A DNA stretch of 37,937 nucleotides, taken from NCBI GenBank assembly GCA_009692015.1, contig SIAB01000005.1, forward strand, positions 1 to 37,937. The letters run 5' to 3'. The notes beneath the pieces are model-generated. The model was not told the DNA's origin, made no database searches, and saw only the letters and a program-made list of their open reading frames with translations. Positions 7,920-17,646 of this stretch are shown in pieces; the first letter of the stretch is position 1; each line of letters starts with the position of its first letter. A program made the position numbers and the translations under genes. This stretch comes from Phycisphaerales bacterium (GTDB lineage Bacteria; Planctomycetota; Phycisphaerae; Phycisphaerales; SM1A02).

Positions 7920-9084
7920 CATCCTTGTCGCCGCGACCTGAGATGTTGATCACCAGCAGCGCCGACTTGGGCATCGATCGAGCCATCTCGACCGCGTGCC
8001 AGACAGCGTGGGCAGTCTCGAGCGCGGGGATGATCCCCTCATGCTCTGCCAGGAGTTGAAACCCCGCTAGTGCCTGCGCGTCTGTGACTGCGCAGTACTT
8101 CACCCGCCCCAAGTCGCGCCAGTAGGAATGCTCGGGACCGACCCCTGGATAATCCAGTCCAGCGCTGCATGAGTGCACGGCGGCTGTCTGTCCCTCGAGA
8201 GTTTGCAGAACATACGAGTAGGAGCCGTGGAGCACGCCGGGCGATCCAAAGGAAAGCGGCGCAGCATGGTCGCCCGGTGAATTGCCGCGCCCACCGGCCT
8301 CGACTCCCACGAGCGCAACGGCGGGGTCATTGATAAAGGGGGCGAAGATTCCAGCTGCATTCGATCCGCCGCCAACGCAGGCGACGATGGCGCTCGGCAG
8401 CATCCCAAACTGCTCGAGGGATTGCGCCCGGCACTCGCGACCGATGACGCTTTGAAAATCCCGCACCATGGTTGGGAAGGGGTGCGGTCCCACCACGCTT
8501 CCAAGAATGTAATGGGTGTCGCCCACGGAACCCATCCAGTCGCGCATCGCTTGGTTGGTTGCATCCTTGAGGGTGCACGATCCTGAGGTCACTTCGTTGA
8601 CCTTTGCCCCGAGCAGTTTCATGCGAAAGACATTCAAGGACTGGCGGCGAATGTCCTCAGATCCCATATAGATCTCGCAGGGAATTCCGTAGTGCGCGCA
8701 AGCCGTCGCGGTGGCGACACCGTGCTGTCCGGCACCGGTCTCGGCGATGACCCGCTTCTTTCCCATGCGCTTGGCGAGCAGTCCTTGACCGATGGTGTTG
8801 TTGATCTTGTGTGCGCCGGTGTGGGCGAGGTCCTCGCGCTTGAGGGCAATGCGCGCGCCGCCGGCGAAGCGCGACAGTCGCAGGGCATCGGTGAGTGGTG
8901 TCGCCCGACCCACGAAGTGTTTGAGCAGCGCATCCACTTCAGCGGTGAAAGATGGGTCGGCGCGGGCAGCGATGTAGGCACTCTCCAGTTCTTCGAGAGC
9001 CTGCACAAGTGTCTCTGGGACATAGCGCCCGCCAAAGGCGCCGAAGCGATCGGGGAGTTGTGTTGGGGTCGCGACGGGACTCAT
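7867..9084 (-). CDS. trpB: Tryptophan synthase beta chain
   Basis: PLP enzyme that joins indole and L-serine into L-tryptophan; normally works with TrpA, which is not in this window. 405 residues, the usual TrpB1 length. Seen motifs: [13 protein letters not shown] near the N-terminus, HTGAHKINN with the PLP lysine K93, AETGAGQHG with the catalytic Glu (115), phosphate-binding GGGSNAAG, and C-terminal ISGRGDKD. It is the last gene of the minus-strand run, 7 nt after the pssA stop. Its last 17 codons overlap the 3' end of the EEP gene antisense. Placement away from other trp genes is ordinary in many phyla. Confidence 0.96.
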   Translation of the reverse strand: MSPVATPTQLPDRFGAFGGRYVPETLVQALEELESAYIAARADPSFTAEVDALLKHFVGRATPLTDALRLSRFAGGARIALKREDLAHTGAHKINNTIGQGLLAKRMGKKRVIAETGAGQHGVATATACAHYGIPCEIYMGSEDIRRQSLNVFRMKLLGAKVNEVTSGSCTLKDATNQAMRDWMGSVGDTHYILGSVVGPHPFPTMVRDFQSVIGRECRAQSLEQFGMLPSAIVACVGGGSNAAGIFAPFINDPAVALVGVEAGGRGNSPGDHAAPLSFGSPGVLHGSYSYVLQTLEGQTAAVHSCSAGLDYPGVGPEHSYWRDLGRVKYCAVTDAQALAGFQLLAEHEGIIPALETAHAVWHAVEMARSMPKSALLVINISGRGDKDVNEAMRLLSLASQHPSA

Positions 9085-9091
9085 CGGGATC

Positions 9092-10018
9092 TCATCGCAG
9101 ATTCGTCGGTGAACGCTCGTCTCGCGCGGCAGCGGCGCCGCGTGACTGAAATCTGTGCATCAATCTTCGCACCGGTCCCGAGAGCGCGTAGATCGTGAAG
9201 CACGCGGCGAGCCCAACTTGGAACCACCACACCGCAAAAGCGAGCGGCAGCATCATCCAAGCGACGAATGCGAAGGGCTGTCGTCCGCGCAGATAGCGAT
9301 TGACGATGTGGGCGTAGGGAAGCCGTGAGATCATCGCCGCCGAGACCAAGAGGGTGATGAGTGGCAGTGCGAGCGCCGATGTTCGCTCGAAGCCATCCGG
9401 TGGAACTTCGTGAAAGCGAACCAGCGCCAGGTGTTGATGCAGCAATGTCAAACTCGCCACGGCGCCGGCAGCGCCTGGCGAGGGCAATCCGCGGAAAAAT
9501 CTATGGTCAGCTTCGTCTGTTGAGGTCGTTTCAGCATTGAACCGCGCCAAGCGCAGCGCCGTGCAGCAGATGTAAAACGCGGCGATCCCCCACATGATCT
9601 TTCCGTAGGCGTTGTCTGCATCTGGACCGAGAATTCCGGTGTAGTGGTCTGGACCACCGTAGTAGTAACTCACCAGGCGCAGGACCATGTAGGCCGGTGC
9701 CACCCCGAAGGTGACCATGTCCGCCATCGAATCGAGTTGCGCGCCGAACTCGCTGGCCGAGCGGGTAAGTCGGGCAGCAAATCCGTCGAGTGCATCGAAG
9801 AGCATGCCAATGAAAACCAGCGTTCCCGCGATTGTCAGGGTGCTCCATCCCAGGACAGTGCTTGGTCCGATCGGCTTGCTCGCATAGTGAATCGCGGCGA
9901 AACCGCAGACCAGATTTCCCAGAGTAAGCAGGGTCGGTACCACAGAAATGGAGAGGAGTCGCCGCCGATGGCGGGCGATATCGACTTCTTCTGGTTGCGG
10001 AGAGCGTGGTGAGTCCAT
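9092..10018 (-). CDS. pssA: CDP-diacylglycerol-serine O-phosphatidyltransferase
   Basis: Integral membrane enzyme making phosphatidylserine, the precursor of phosphatidylethanolamine. The CDP-alcohol phosphotransferase signature DGx2ARx8Gx3Dx3D is perfect: D78, G79, A82, R83, G92, D96, D100. 308 residues with about seven TM segments; the [16 protein letters not shown] start and [15 protein letters not shown] segment are typical of the type II PssA seen in Bacillus and many other phyla. Its ATG directly abuts the TAG of the upstream lipoprotein gene, and trpB begins 7 nt after its stop. Being in one coupled run with an AsmA-like protein hints at a link between phospholipid synthesis and transport. 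Confidence 0.93.
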   Translation of the reverse strand: MDSPRSPQPEEVDIARHRRRLLSISVVPTLLTLGNLVCGFAAIHYASKPIGPSTVLGWSTLTIAGTLVFIGMLFDALDGFAARLTRSASEFGAQLDSMADMVTFGVAPAYMVLRLVSYYYGGPDHYTGILGPDADNAYGKIMWGIAAFYICCTALRLARFNAETTSTDEADHRFFRGLPSPGAAGAVASLTLLHQHLALVRFHEVPPDGFERTSALALPLITLLVSAAMISRLPYAHIVNRYLRGRQPFAFVAWMMLPLAFAVWWFQVGLAACFTIYALSGPVRRLMHRFQSRGAAAARDERSPTNLR

Positions 10019-10906
10019 CTATGGTTCTGGTGCGGCGGGCGATTCTACGGGCGGGGAATCCGGAAAGTGCCGGGCGGAAACAAGCGGGATCACCACCACG
10101 ATGGGGTGCAGGCGAAGTGCCGAGGATTCCGTGTTGCCATTGGTCAAGAGCAATTCGCCCAGAGTCGGCGGCGGCGAGACGGGTGGTCCCGCCGATGGTC
10201 CGCGCGTGGACGCCGCGTCACCCATTCCAGGCGGGAGTCCGGTGATGAGCAGCGCACTGCCCCTCGGAAGTGCCGCAAAGATCCCAGCCGAAGAAAAGAG
10301 TTCTCGCTGGGTGGCCCGGGCACCGGGAACGCTCCCACCACCCAGAAAGGCCGGCAGAATCTCGATGTCGGTTGCCGCTCCCGTTTCAAGCGGCACGGTC
10401 CAACCGCGCAGCAGCAGTTGGAGCGTGCCGGCCGCGAGCCTGCGCGTGCTGCCGTCGACCACGACTGCCAAGGATCCACGAATCTGGAGCGATCCAAGCT
10501 GGTTCCAATTCGTTGCTTGTCCAAGCCATACCCGGACATTCGCGTAGGTGCCGCCGAGTTCGTCCAGTGCCGTGGGAAGGTCGGCGTAGGCAATTTGCGC
10601 GACGCGAATTCCGTTGCGCGCCAAGGCTTCCTGCGACTGCCGTGAGGTCTCCGTGAACGGGTGTGCTTGAAAAAAATCCGAAATCACCGCGGGCGCATCG
10701 ATGACCTGCCACTGAATGATCGCAATGCCGTCGGTCACCCCATCGTCAACCGGCAGCGTGACGCGCTTGAGTGGCCCGCTCGAGATGGGCTGCGACGGGT
10801 CGTTGGCGGATCCATCGGCGCTGCCGGCAAGCGGCTCGGAGAGTGCACACCCGCCCACGACTGCCGATGCCACAGATGCCATGACGATCGTCGCGATGAT
10901 CTTCAT
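10019..10906 (-). CDS. Putative lipoprotein of unknown function
   Basis: 295 residues from ATG 10906. The track starts at 10990, but 10906 is chosen because it forms an ATGA overlap with the TGA of the LOG gene and because the protein then opens with a lipoprotein signal: MKIIATIVMASVASAVVGGC, lipobox VGGC with Cys20. The mature part has a Ser/Pro-rich start, a region ending in LLTNGNTESSALRLHPIVVV and a Pro-rich tail. Stretches such as DGIAIIQWQVIDAP and LGGTYANVRVWLGQATNW look conserved in style, but I recognise no family. Probably lies in the periplasm, attached to a membrane. The gene abuts pssA with no gap. Confidence 0.75.
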   Translation of the reverse strand: MKIIATIVMASVASAVVGGCALSEPLAGSADGSANDPSQPISSGPLKRVTLPVDDGVTDGIAIIQWQVIDAPAVISDFFQAHPFTETSRQSQEALARNGIRVAQIAYADLPTALDELGGTYANVRVWLGQATNWNQLGSLQIRGSLAVVVDGSTRRLAAGTLQLLLRGWTVPLETGAATDIEILPAFLGGGSVPGARATQRELFSSAGIFAALPRGSALLITGLPPGMGDAASTRGPSAGPPVSPPPTLGELLLTNGNTESSALRLHPIVVVIPLVSARHFPDSPPVESPAAPEP

Positions 10907-11979
10907 TTCGCGGCGATCTGTGGCATCTCGTTGATCCGATCGATCAGGCGACGAACCAGTCCTATGTACTTTCGATTGTGACGGAACCACAGACGCGGCG
11001 TGCCAGCAGGAGCGTCGTCGCCATCGAGGTCATTGCCCTGCTCGAAACTGCCGCTGGCGAGCAAGCCGCCGAAATCGCGCTCGAAAACCGCGCAGGCATT
11101 CGGTGGCAGCGGCGCGTCAAGTCGGATGACAAAGCGATCGTCCACATATCGACTCGATCGATAACGCAAATAGAACTGAGTGACAATGTTGGCGGCGTCG
11201 ATTGGCGACGCAGCGAGGCGATAGAGGCTCTCGTCCTCTGGACTGATCCATCCCGTGGCATGCATCGAATCTCGCACGAAGCGATCCCAGTTTTTCCAGT
11301 AGCCCAGTGGTTGCCCATCGCCGCTGTGCCCCTCGACGAGCACGATTGGGATGATGGCGTTGCGACCAGTTTGCACCAGAGTGAGCGCTTCGAAGAGTTC
11401 ATCTTGTGTTCCGAATCCACCCGGAAATGCCGCGACGGCATCTGCGTTTCCCATGAATGCCAGCTTGCGGGTGAAGAAGTAGCGAAAAGTGAGCAACTTG
11501 GGATCGTTGGCGATCACCGGATTTGGCTTGTCTTCAAAGGGCAGGCGAATGCTCAATCCAAAGGCGTGTTCGGGAGTCGGTCCCTCGATGCCGGCCTGCA
11601 TGATCCCGGGACCCGCGCCGGTGATCGCCATCCAGCCGCGCGAGGCGAGCAGCCTTGAAAACGCGACGGCCGCCACATAATCCGGATGCTCGCGCGGTGT
11701 TCGCGCGCTGCCGAAGACGGCGATCTTGCGCAGCGCGCGATAGCGGTTGAACATGGTGAATCCCGCGCGCATTTCTCGCAGTGCCTGCCGCGCGAGTCGA
11801 AGTTCGCCCGTGGTGAGTCCATCGTCGAAGAGGCGCAGCGAAGTTGCCACCATCTCGGCGACCAGCAATCGGCGCTGGGCATGACCCGGGTCGCTAGTGC
11901 CGGTGGGTGCGGCGAGGTCGACGATTGCATCGATGGCGCTGCGGATGTGCGGCGCGAGGCGGGTGTTTCGATCGTTCAT
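10903..11979 (-). CDS. LOG-family protein (Rossmann fold, TIGR00730-like)
   Basis: 358 residues. The LOG domain sits at about 83-265, with VFGSAR at the first Rossmann strand, ITGAGPGIMQAG, the TRK active-site element (170-172) and the signature PGGFGTQDE (186-194). LOG proteins are nucleoside-5'-monophosphate phosphoribohydrolases that release cytokinin-like bases, or nucleotide-binding relatives such as PpnN. This longer form has about 80 extra residues in front and a C-terminal part of about 90 residues (YVDDRFVIRLDAPL...). Both ends overlap neighbours by ATGA (with the AsmA-like gene upstream and the lipoprotein downstream). Substrate is not predictable. Confidence 0.88.
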   Translation of the reverse strand: MNDRNTRLAPHIRSAIDAIVDLAAPTGTSDPGHAQRRLLVAEMVATSLRLFDDGLTTGELRLARQALREMRAGFTMFNRYRALRKIAVFGSARTPREHPDYVAAVAFSRLLASRGWMAITGAGPGIMQAGIEGPTPEHAFGLSIRLPFEDKPNPVIANDPKLLTFRYFFTRKLAFMGNADAVAAFPGGFGTQDELFEALTLVQTGRNAIIPIVLVEGHSGDGQPLGYWKNWDRFVRDSMHATGWISPEDESLYRLAASPIDAANIVTQFYLRYRSSRYVDDRFVIRLDAPLPPNACAVFERDFGGLLASGSFEQGNDLDGDDAPAGTPRLWFRHNRKYIGLVRRLIDRINEMPQIAAK

Positions 11980-14900
11980 TGTGAAGCGCTCGCAATCGGT
12001 CCTGCGCGATTCAGTTCGGGAGCTGGGATGAGTCCTGGAAGTGGAGCGATCGAGCCCCGTGGTTCTTGAAGCGTTCCGCGCACATCGATTTGGAAGAGCT
12101 GATTGGTAACGCCTCCTAGCAGATCGCTGAGGATGGGAAGCGTGCCGCGATTTCTCAAGCGCAGCGCGAGTTCAGTTGTCTCTGTGTTCAGCCAGCCGTC
12201 GCCAGAGAGCACGACGTCGCGGCAGGCAATCTTGAACTCGTCGAAGTGCAGGCGATCCTGATCAATCGTGAACTCGAAATCACCCTCGGTGACCACTGTG
12301 TCGAGCGCCAGGCTCAATTGGGCGACTTGCAGGATGGCCAGCGCGATCGGCAGCCGCGCGAGTTCGGCCTCCTTGATCGATGCCGAACCTCTCCCACGGC
12401 GGGATCCAACGCCGCTGGCATCTCCGCCCAGACCGATTCGCGCGCTCACCAGACCGGGTTCTCCCGCTGGAGTCGGTAGCGATGGATCGACCCCGTCGCG
12501 GGGCAGCGCCAGCGCAGCGATTGGCACCCCCATGAGCGTGAAATCCATTTCGAACCGATGGGGCGCCGCCAGCTCAACGCGCGCATCGCCCGCGATCGAA
12601 CCGGTCCCCATCGAGCCGTGAAATCGTTCGATGAAGAACTCTGGGTTCGTTTCGTGCTTGTGAAGCATGGTCGAGAAATTGTTGATCTCCCGCCCCGCAA
12701 GAATTGCCCGACCGTTGGTGACTTCGCCGACCAACGATGTGGCCTCAGCGTCGCTGGCGATCGTCAGTCCCACATTGGCGCTGAACTGCGACATATGTGG
12801 GCTCATCGCCAGCGACGCTCCATGGATTGAAATGTCGCTGGCGACATCGGTGCGAACCAATTCCCCGCGCGGGCTGAGCCGGATGGTCGTCGCCGCGCGC
12901 AGAATGTCCGGGCAGGAAAAACCGATTTGGGTTAGGGGATCGCGCGCCGCCGCTGGCAGCGCTGCAATGACATCGGCGCCTGTTCCGAGCGCCAGGAGAT
13001 CAAAAGAGAACTCGCCCGCGTTGATCGCTCCGGCGCCATCGCTTGCGAGCCATCCGCATCCATCGATCGAGCCACCTGGGAAACTCGCTCGAAAGGGCAA
13101 GATGCGGAGCGCCAGGTCGGTGCTGTGGATGTGCAAAGGAGTTGTGAATCCAAGCGAGAGCCGCGCCGCATCACTGCCGAGCGAGAGGTCGTTGATCCAC
13201 CCGTCAAGTTCGAAGGAGTCTCCGCCGCGACCCGGCTGCATGGAACAGGAAAATTGCGCGTCATAGCGACCCTCTGGTTTGAACTCTTGCATGAACGACT
13301 TCGCCGCGTGTTCGCCGAGCAACTTGACCAACTCAGCGATGAGCGGGCCGTGAATCAGCCCGTTCTGGATCGACCCACTGAGATCGAGCTGCCCAGTCGC
13401 CTCGCCGTAGCTCCCGTCGATGCAGATGGCGGTGGGCAAACCACCAACCGGGCTGAGTGTTCCCGTGAGCGCATCGCAGCGCACCACCTGCTGCTCGACA
13501 TGCAGTGTTCCCGAGTCGAAGCGGGCCTCGATTGGGCCGCCCCCGAAGGTGAGTCCGAATGTTCGCGGCGTCACCGCGAGTCGACTCTCGACCGGACCGC
13601 CCGCGCGTGGAGTCGTCAAGACGATGTCAGCGTCGAATTGACCAGTCGGTTGATAGCGATCCCACAGTGCGGCGGCATTCTCGCGCTCGTCGAAGGGAAG
13701 GAGGTTGATCGCATAATCCGCGAGTTCCATGGCGCGAAGTTTGATGGTGAGGTCGGTGGCCGTTCCATCGAGCGAGACCTGACCGATGGCTTCAATCTCG
13801 CCGCCCCGGCGAAATCCAGAAAAGGAGTTCACGACCACGGTGTCATCTGTCAAACGAAATGAACCAGTGCAGTCATCGAGCCCAAAGCCGACGGGCCAAC
13901 TGAGACCCTCATCGGCGATGATCTGCCCAGTCGCGACAGTCGGATGGATCGATCCGCCGCGCAGCTCGATGTCGCAACCAACTGCGAGTTCGCCATCCGC
14001 GGCGATGCTGATCTGGCCGCGGAGTGAAAAAATGCCGCGCGGGTCGAGCTGTGAGAGCGTTGTTCCGCCACGCGAAAGTCGCGCGCCCGGCCAGCCCACC
14101 TGACTCGCGGTTGCATCGGGCGGAATCGCCAAGAAGAGGAGCGGATTCAACTGATCGTCAGTCAGGGTGAACGCGAGTTGGGTGGGATCCCTGCCGACCT
14201 GTTGCGTATCGCCGAGCTGAATGTGTCCGTTGAATAATCCCTCGGCGCCATCGAGGGTGCGAAAGGGGATCCCCACTCCGAAGTCCAGGCGTTCGTCTCG
14301 AATGGTGATGACGCCGCTGCTGGCCCTGATCGGATAGGGGAAGGTGGTGGTGAGGATGTCGGCATGCATCAAGCGGATCTCCCCGGCGACATCGACCTTC
14401 GCCCCTTCAGTCTCGGCGCGCGAGACTCGAAACTCGAAAGCCAGCCGACCGCCGGGCGTGAATGCGCCATGGTCGATGATTCGTTGCAGTTGCCCAGCGC
14501 GCGTGGCAAGTTCAGCAATTTTCGACGCTTCCTCATTGCCCTGGTCGGATTGGGTCATCACCGTCAATCGGCTCTCGCAGCTCTTCAATTCGGTCACGGC
14601 ATCGGCGACTTGGGCTGCATCGAAAAGCACTCCGGCCGATTGCAGCGAGCGAAAACCCTCTTGCCAGAAGAGCCCCGCGAGAAGGTCGCGCTCCCGCGCA
14701 GGAAAACTGTCGAAGAGTGTCTGGTCAATGGAGGCAGAGGGTGCGGCGATCACGAGGGTCACCCCAGCGTTCGATCCGATGTTGGTGATCGCTCCATGAA
14801 TGGTCACACCTTCGCCGTCGGGTCCCACACCGGTCAGCGAAGTGATGTCGGCACGCGATCCAGAAAAAAGCACGGTGGATCGAATGTCGTGCACTGGGTA

Positions 14901-16307
14901 GGCGAAGTCCTCGAACGCACCGCGACCATCGGTGATGGACAGGGTGCCTGAGGTGGTCACCGGCATCGACGCGAACGAACCGTCGGCAGCCTCGACGCTG
15001 GTAGCCCGTGACGCGGTCACCTGCAATGAAAACTCAAGTTCGGTCACTTGGAAGGTCTTCATGAATTCGGCGGCCAAGCGGGGCACTTCGATGGCGGTTT
15101 CCTGCGCCGTTTGTCCAAGCGAAAACTTTGGAACCATCAGGCTCAGATCGAAGGGTGCGAAGGCGCGGATCTTGTCGATCCACTTGGAACGGTCGCCCCA
15201 CTCGAACGCCTCGATCTTCAGGGTTGCGAGGTCCATCGTCAGCGTGGCACGAACGGGGAGCGTCGCCACGCGACCATCTGCCGCAGTATTGACGAGTTCA
15301 AAGTCAAGATCGCGAAAGTCGAGTTGTGATCCAGTGACTTCAACCGTTCCCGATCGGAGTTGCACTTGAAGAAAGCCGCGCGCAGGTGAAATGGTCTGGT
15401 TCTCGTATCGCACCCACTCCTCAAATCCACCAGCCGGAAGTGTCGCCCGAAAGTCTGCGAGTTCAACAATCCCATGCACTTCGGTCCCCGGGCTCATGCG
15501 CAGCCGCGCCGACTTCACTGTTCCTGTTGCCTCAGCTTGGGCAACCAGCGCGCGAAAATTCCGCGGCATAATCAGACTCAGGTCTTGGCCAATCGAGATT
15601 CCGGCCACGGCGAGATCGAACCCAAGCGTGGTCTGGTTGAACGAGCCCGACACCTGGATCGGTCCCTCGACTTGATTGAACGAGACGAGCGAAAGCGACT
15701 GGTCGTCGGGCGAAGGTCGCACGGCGGCCGTTGCGAGAAAACTCATGAGTTCGACGGGGCCGCCGTGGTCGAGGCGCTGGATCGATACGGCGATGCTGTT
15801 CAAAGTCGCTCGCTCCACAATCACCGGATTCTCCGCGGGCGCCCCGGCCTGCTTTCTGTCAAGCGTCTGAAAGTTGTAGAGGCTGCCGCCGCTGGGATCT
15901 TCAACGGCGGTCAACTGAAGGCCATCCACCACAAGGCTTCGGATGGTCGTGTTGCCCCAGACAAGTGAGAACACGGCCACCTCGATCTGCACGCGATCGA
16001 TGTGGGCGATTTCGCTGCCTGGCCCAGACCAGTTTGGGGTGCTCAGGCGAACGCCACGGATCTCAGCCGACCCCCAACCCGTCCAGCGAAACGAATCGAG
16101 AGTCACAATGCCGCCCGCGGTGTCGCTCAAACGACTGGCAACGAACGAGCCAACGATTCGCGGGTTCAAGAGCACCACCAGCGCCGTCGCAACGACGAGC
16201 ATGACGGCACAGACTGCGATGGCGCGCGACTTTCCGAGGCGGCTCCCACGCGCAGTGGTCGCGGGTGTGTTCGACCGCGGTGTGATTGGTGGGGCTTGCG
16301 CTGGCAT
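11976..16307 (-). CDS. Very large AsmA-like membrane-anchored periplasmic protein
   Basis: 1443 residues from ATG 16307. The track runs to 16901, but that extension is the antisense of the SDR gene and is not protein-like. A Thr/Pro/Arg-rich cytoplasmic start precedes one TM helix (about 27-48, AVCAVMLVVATALVVLL), then about 1400 residues of beta-rich sequence. The start of this part (TLDSFRWTGWGSAEIRGVRL, SLVWGNTTIRSLVVDGLQL) and the end (DRLHFDEFKIACRDVVLSGD, NRGTLPILSDLLGG) match AsmA/TamB/YhdP style. Such proteins are thought to form a hydrophobic groove bridging inner and outer membranes for phospholipid movement. First gene of a coupled run leading to LOG, lipoprotein, pssA and trpB. 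Family call is from motif style. Confidence 0.8.
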   Translation of the reverse strand: MPAQAPPITPRSNTPATTARGSRLGKSRAIAVCAVMLVVATALVVLLNPRIVGSFVASRLSDTAGGIVTLDSFRWTGWGSAEIRGVRLSTPNWSGPGSEIAHIDRVQIEVAVFSLVWGNTTIRSLVVDGLQLTAVEDPSGGSLYNFQTLDRKQAGAPAENPVIVERATLNSIAVSIQRLDHGGPVELMSFLATAAVRPSPDDQSLSLVSFNQVEGPIQVSGSFNQTTLGFDLAVAGISIGQDLSLIMPRNFRALVAQAEATGTVKSARLRMSPGTEVHGIVELADFRATLPAGGFEEWVRYENQTISPARGFLQVQLRSGTVEVTGSQLDFRDLDFELVNTAADGRVATLPVRATLTMDLATLKIEAFEWGDRSKWIDKIRAFAPFDLSLMVPKFSLGQTAQETAIEVPRLAAEFMKTFQVTELEFSLQVTASRATSVEAADGSFASMPVTTSGTLSITDGRGAFEDFAYPVHDIRSTVLFSGSRADITSLTGVGPDGEGVTIHGAITNIGSNAGVTLVIAAPSASIDQTLFDSFPARERDLLAGLFWQEGFRSLQSAGVLFDAAQVADAVTELKSCESRLTVMTQSDQGNEEASKIAELATRAGQLQRIIDHGAFTPGGRLAFEFRVSRAETEGAKVDVAGEIRLMHADILTTTFPYPIRASSGVITIRDERLDFGVGIPFRTLDGAEGLFNGHIQLGDTQQVGRDPTQLAFTLTDDQLNPLLFLAIPPDATASQVGWPGARLSRGGTTLSQLDPRGIFSLRGQISIAADGELAVGCDIELRGGSIHPTVATGQIIADEGLSWPVGFGLDDCTGSFRLTDDTVVVNSFSGFRRGGEIEAIGQVSLDGTATDLTIKLRAMELADYAINLLPFDERENAAALWDRYQPTGQFDADIVLTTPRAGGPVESRLAVTPRTFGLTFGGGPIEARFDSGTLHVEQQVVRCDALTGTLSPVGGLPTAICIDGSYGEATGQLDLSGSIQNGLIHGPLIAELVKLLGEHAAKSFMQEFKPEGRYDAQFSCSMQPGRGGDSFELDGWINDLSLGSDAARLSLGFTTPLHIHSTDLALRILPFRASFPGGSIDGCGWLASDGAGAINAGEFSFDLLALGTGADVIAALPAAARDPLTQIGFSCPDILRAATTIRLSPRGELVRTDVASDISIHGASLAMSPHMSQFSANVGLTIASDAEATSLVGEVTNGRAILAGREINNFSTMLHKHETNPEFFIERFHGSMGTGSIAGDARVELAAPHRFEMDFTLMGVPIAALALPRDGVDPSLPTPAGEPGLVSARIGLGGDASGVGSRRGRGSASIKEAELARLPIALAILQVAQLSLALDTVVTEGDFEFTIDQDRLHFDEFKIACRDVVLSGDGWLNTETTELALRLRNRGTLPILSDLLGGVTNQLFQIDVRGTLQEPRGSIAPLPGLIPAPELNRAGPIASASQ

Positions 16308-16340
16308 TGGCTTGGGTTGGGCGATGGTAATACTCAGCGC

Positions 16341-17138
16341 ATGAATGGTGAGCGAGGCAACAGTTCCAGCGAGAAGTCTGGCCGTCGCCCGCGGACGCTG
16401 GTGACTGGGGCAGCCCTGCGAGTTGGACTCGCCACGGCGCTCGAGTTCGCGTCGCGGGGACATGCCATCGTGCTTGCGGTGCGCCGGATCGACGATCGCT
16501 CTCAGGCCGCTCTTCTCGCGGTGCAACAGGCAGCGCGCGCGGCTGGACACGCAGACGCGCCCATTGAAGTGCACGCCGCTGATTTGGATGATGTGGTCGC
16601 GGTGCAGGCGCTGGGGGTCGCGGTCGCGCAGGGGCCGCTCGATGTTGTTGTGCACTGCGCAGCGCGGTATCGGGCGCAGCCGATTGGCTCGATCGAGCCA
16701 GATCAAGCGCTCAGTGATTATCGAGTGAATGCGCTCGCGCCGCTCCTGTTGACACAGGCGCTCGCGCCACGGCTCGCCAAGAGCATCCTTCCAGCCGGGG
16801 GCGCCGTGGTGTGCTTCACCGACATGCATGTGGAGGGACGGCTCTACAGCTCGCACGCCGCATACTTTGCATCGAAGGGAGCAGTGAGCGCGCTGGTTCA
16901 AGCGATGGCAGTCGAACTCGCGCCGCTTGTTCGCGTGAATGGGATCGCGCCTGGAGTTGTGGCGTGGCCAGAGGGGGCCGACGAGGAATTCAAGAAGCGA
17001 TACATCGCAAAGACCCCGCTCGGGCGCGCGGGGAGTCCAGACGAAGCCGCCAAGTGTGCGGCATGGTTGGCGCTCGATGCCTCATTCCTGACGGGCGTGG
17101 TTATTCGACTCGATGGCGGGCGCTGGTTGAAGGGGTGA
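16341..17138 (+). CDS. Short-chain dehydrogenase, pteridine-reductase-like
   Basis: 265 residues from ATG 16341 (the track start at 16002 is antisense to the AsmA-like gene). Cofactor site LVTGAALRVG (20-29) is the TGxxxRxG variant typical of NADPH-dependent pteridine reductases (PTR1, FolM) rather than TGxxxGIG. The usual catalytic Ser is replaced by Asp161 (CFTDMH), with Y175 and K179 in YFASK, the Asp-Tyr-Lys arrangement of PTR1/FolM. VVHCAARY, VNGIAPGVV and the C-terminal VIRLDGGRWL complete the fold. Likely reduces a dihydropterin such as dihydrofolate or dihydromonapterin. Diverges from the AsmA-like gene with 33 nt between. A TAATAC box 7 nt before the ATG may be its -10. Confidence 0.8.
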   Translation: MNGERGNSSSEKSGRRPRTLVTGAALRVGLATALEFASRGHAIVLAVRRIDDRSQAALLAVQQAARAAGHADAPIEVHAADLDDVVAVQALGVAVAQGPLDVVVHCAARYRAQPIGSIEPDQALSDYRVNALAPLLLTQALAPRLAKSILPAGGAVVCFTDMHVEGRLYSSHAAYFASKGAVSALVQAMAVELAPLVRVNGIAPGVVAWPEGADEEFKKRYIAKTPLGRAGSPDEAAKCAAWLALDASFLTGVVIRLDGGRWLKG

Positions 17139-17646
17139 GGATCACCTCGCGCGCGCTTGGCAAGCAAACACCAGCTGAATACGTGGCAACATGCGAAGTA
17201 TCTGCACCGCGAAGGCAGGTGGAATGAAGGCCAGTAACAGCCAACACACGAAAGGCGGCACCGATCGTGATCGCCGAAACCTCATGAGGGGTGGCTCTGC
17301 AGTCGGGAACCGGATACCCCCCCTCAGGAGGCATTCTGCCAACGAGTATCTCAGTGGAGTCATTTTCGAATTGCGCCATCAGATGGCCTTGTTCTTGTAC
17401 AACTACTTTCGGTTTACCGTTCGGGCATACACCCTGGATCGCCGATCCGATTACACCAACGGCCCCAGGCATGGGCGACTCAACGACTTGTCATTACAAG
17501 CGCACCTACAGCCAAACTTGGACGAACACGGGAGAGCATTGGTACTGCTCAAGTTGTGTCGCTAGAGGAACACAAGTTGTTACGCCGACTGGCAGGACCC
17601 AGGCGTTTCTAGGTGATCCATGCCTGCCGCCGCCGACATAAAGATC
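17139..17646 (+). other. 508-bp stretch without a convincing gene
   Basis: Only short overlapping ORFs on both strands (for example 17291-17641 plus, with a CHYKR...WYCSSC segment, and 17142-17363 minus, with one hydrophobic segment WLLLAFIPPAF). None has a supported start, a recognisable domain or a clear advantage over its opposite frame. Codon use is less biased and local GC is lower than in the flanking genes. With the broken gene just downstream, this looks like decaying DNA. Confidence 0.5.

Noticed and set aside
16308-16901. N-terminal extension of the 1641-aa minus ORF
   Set aside because: It is antisense to the SDR gene, has shadow-frame composition, and the TM anchor expected at the start of an AsmA-like protein follows ATG 16307.
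17101-17472. 123-aa minus ORF and overlapping small ORFs near 17.2-17.6 kb
   Set aside because: No supported start, no domain, and overlapping frames on both strands look equally plausible, so none is called a gene.
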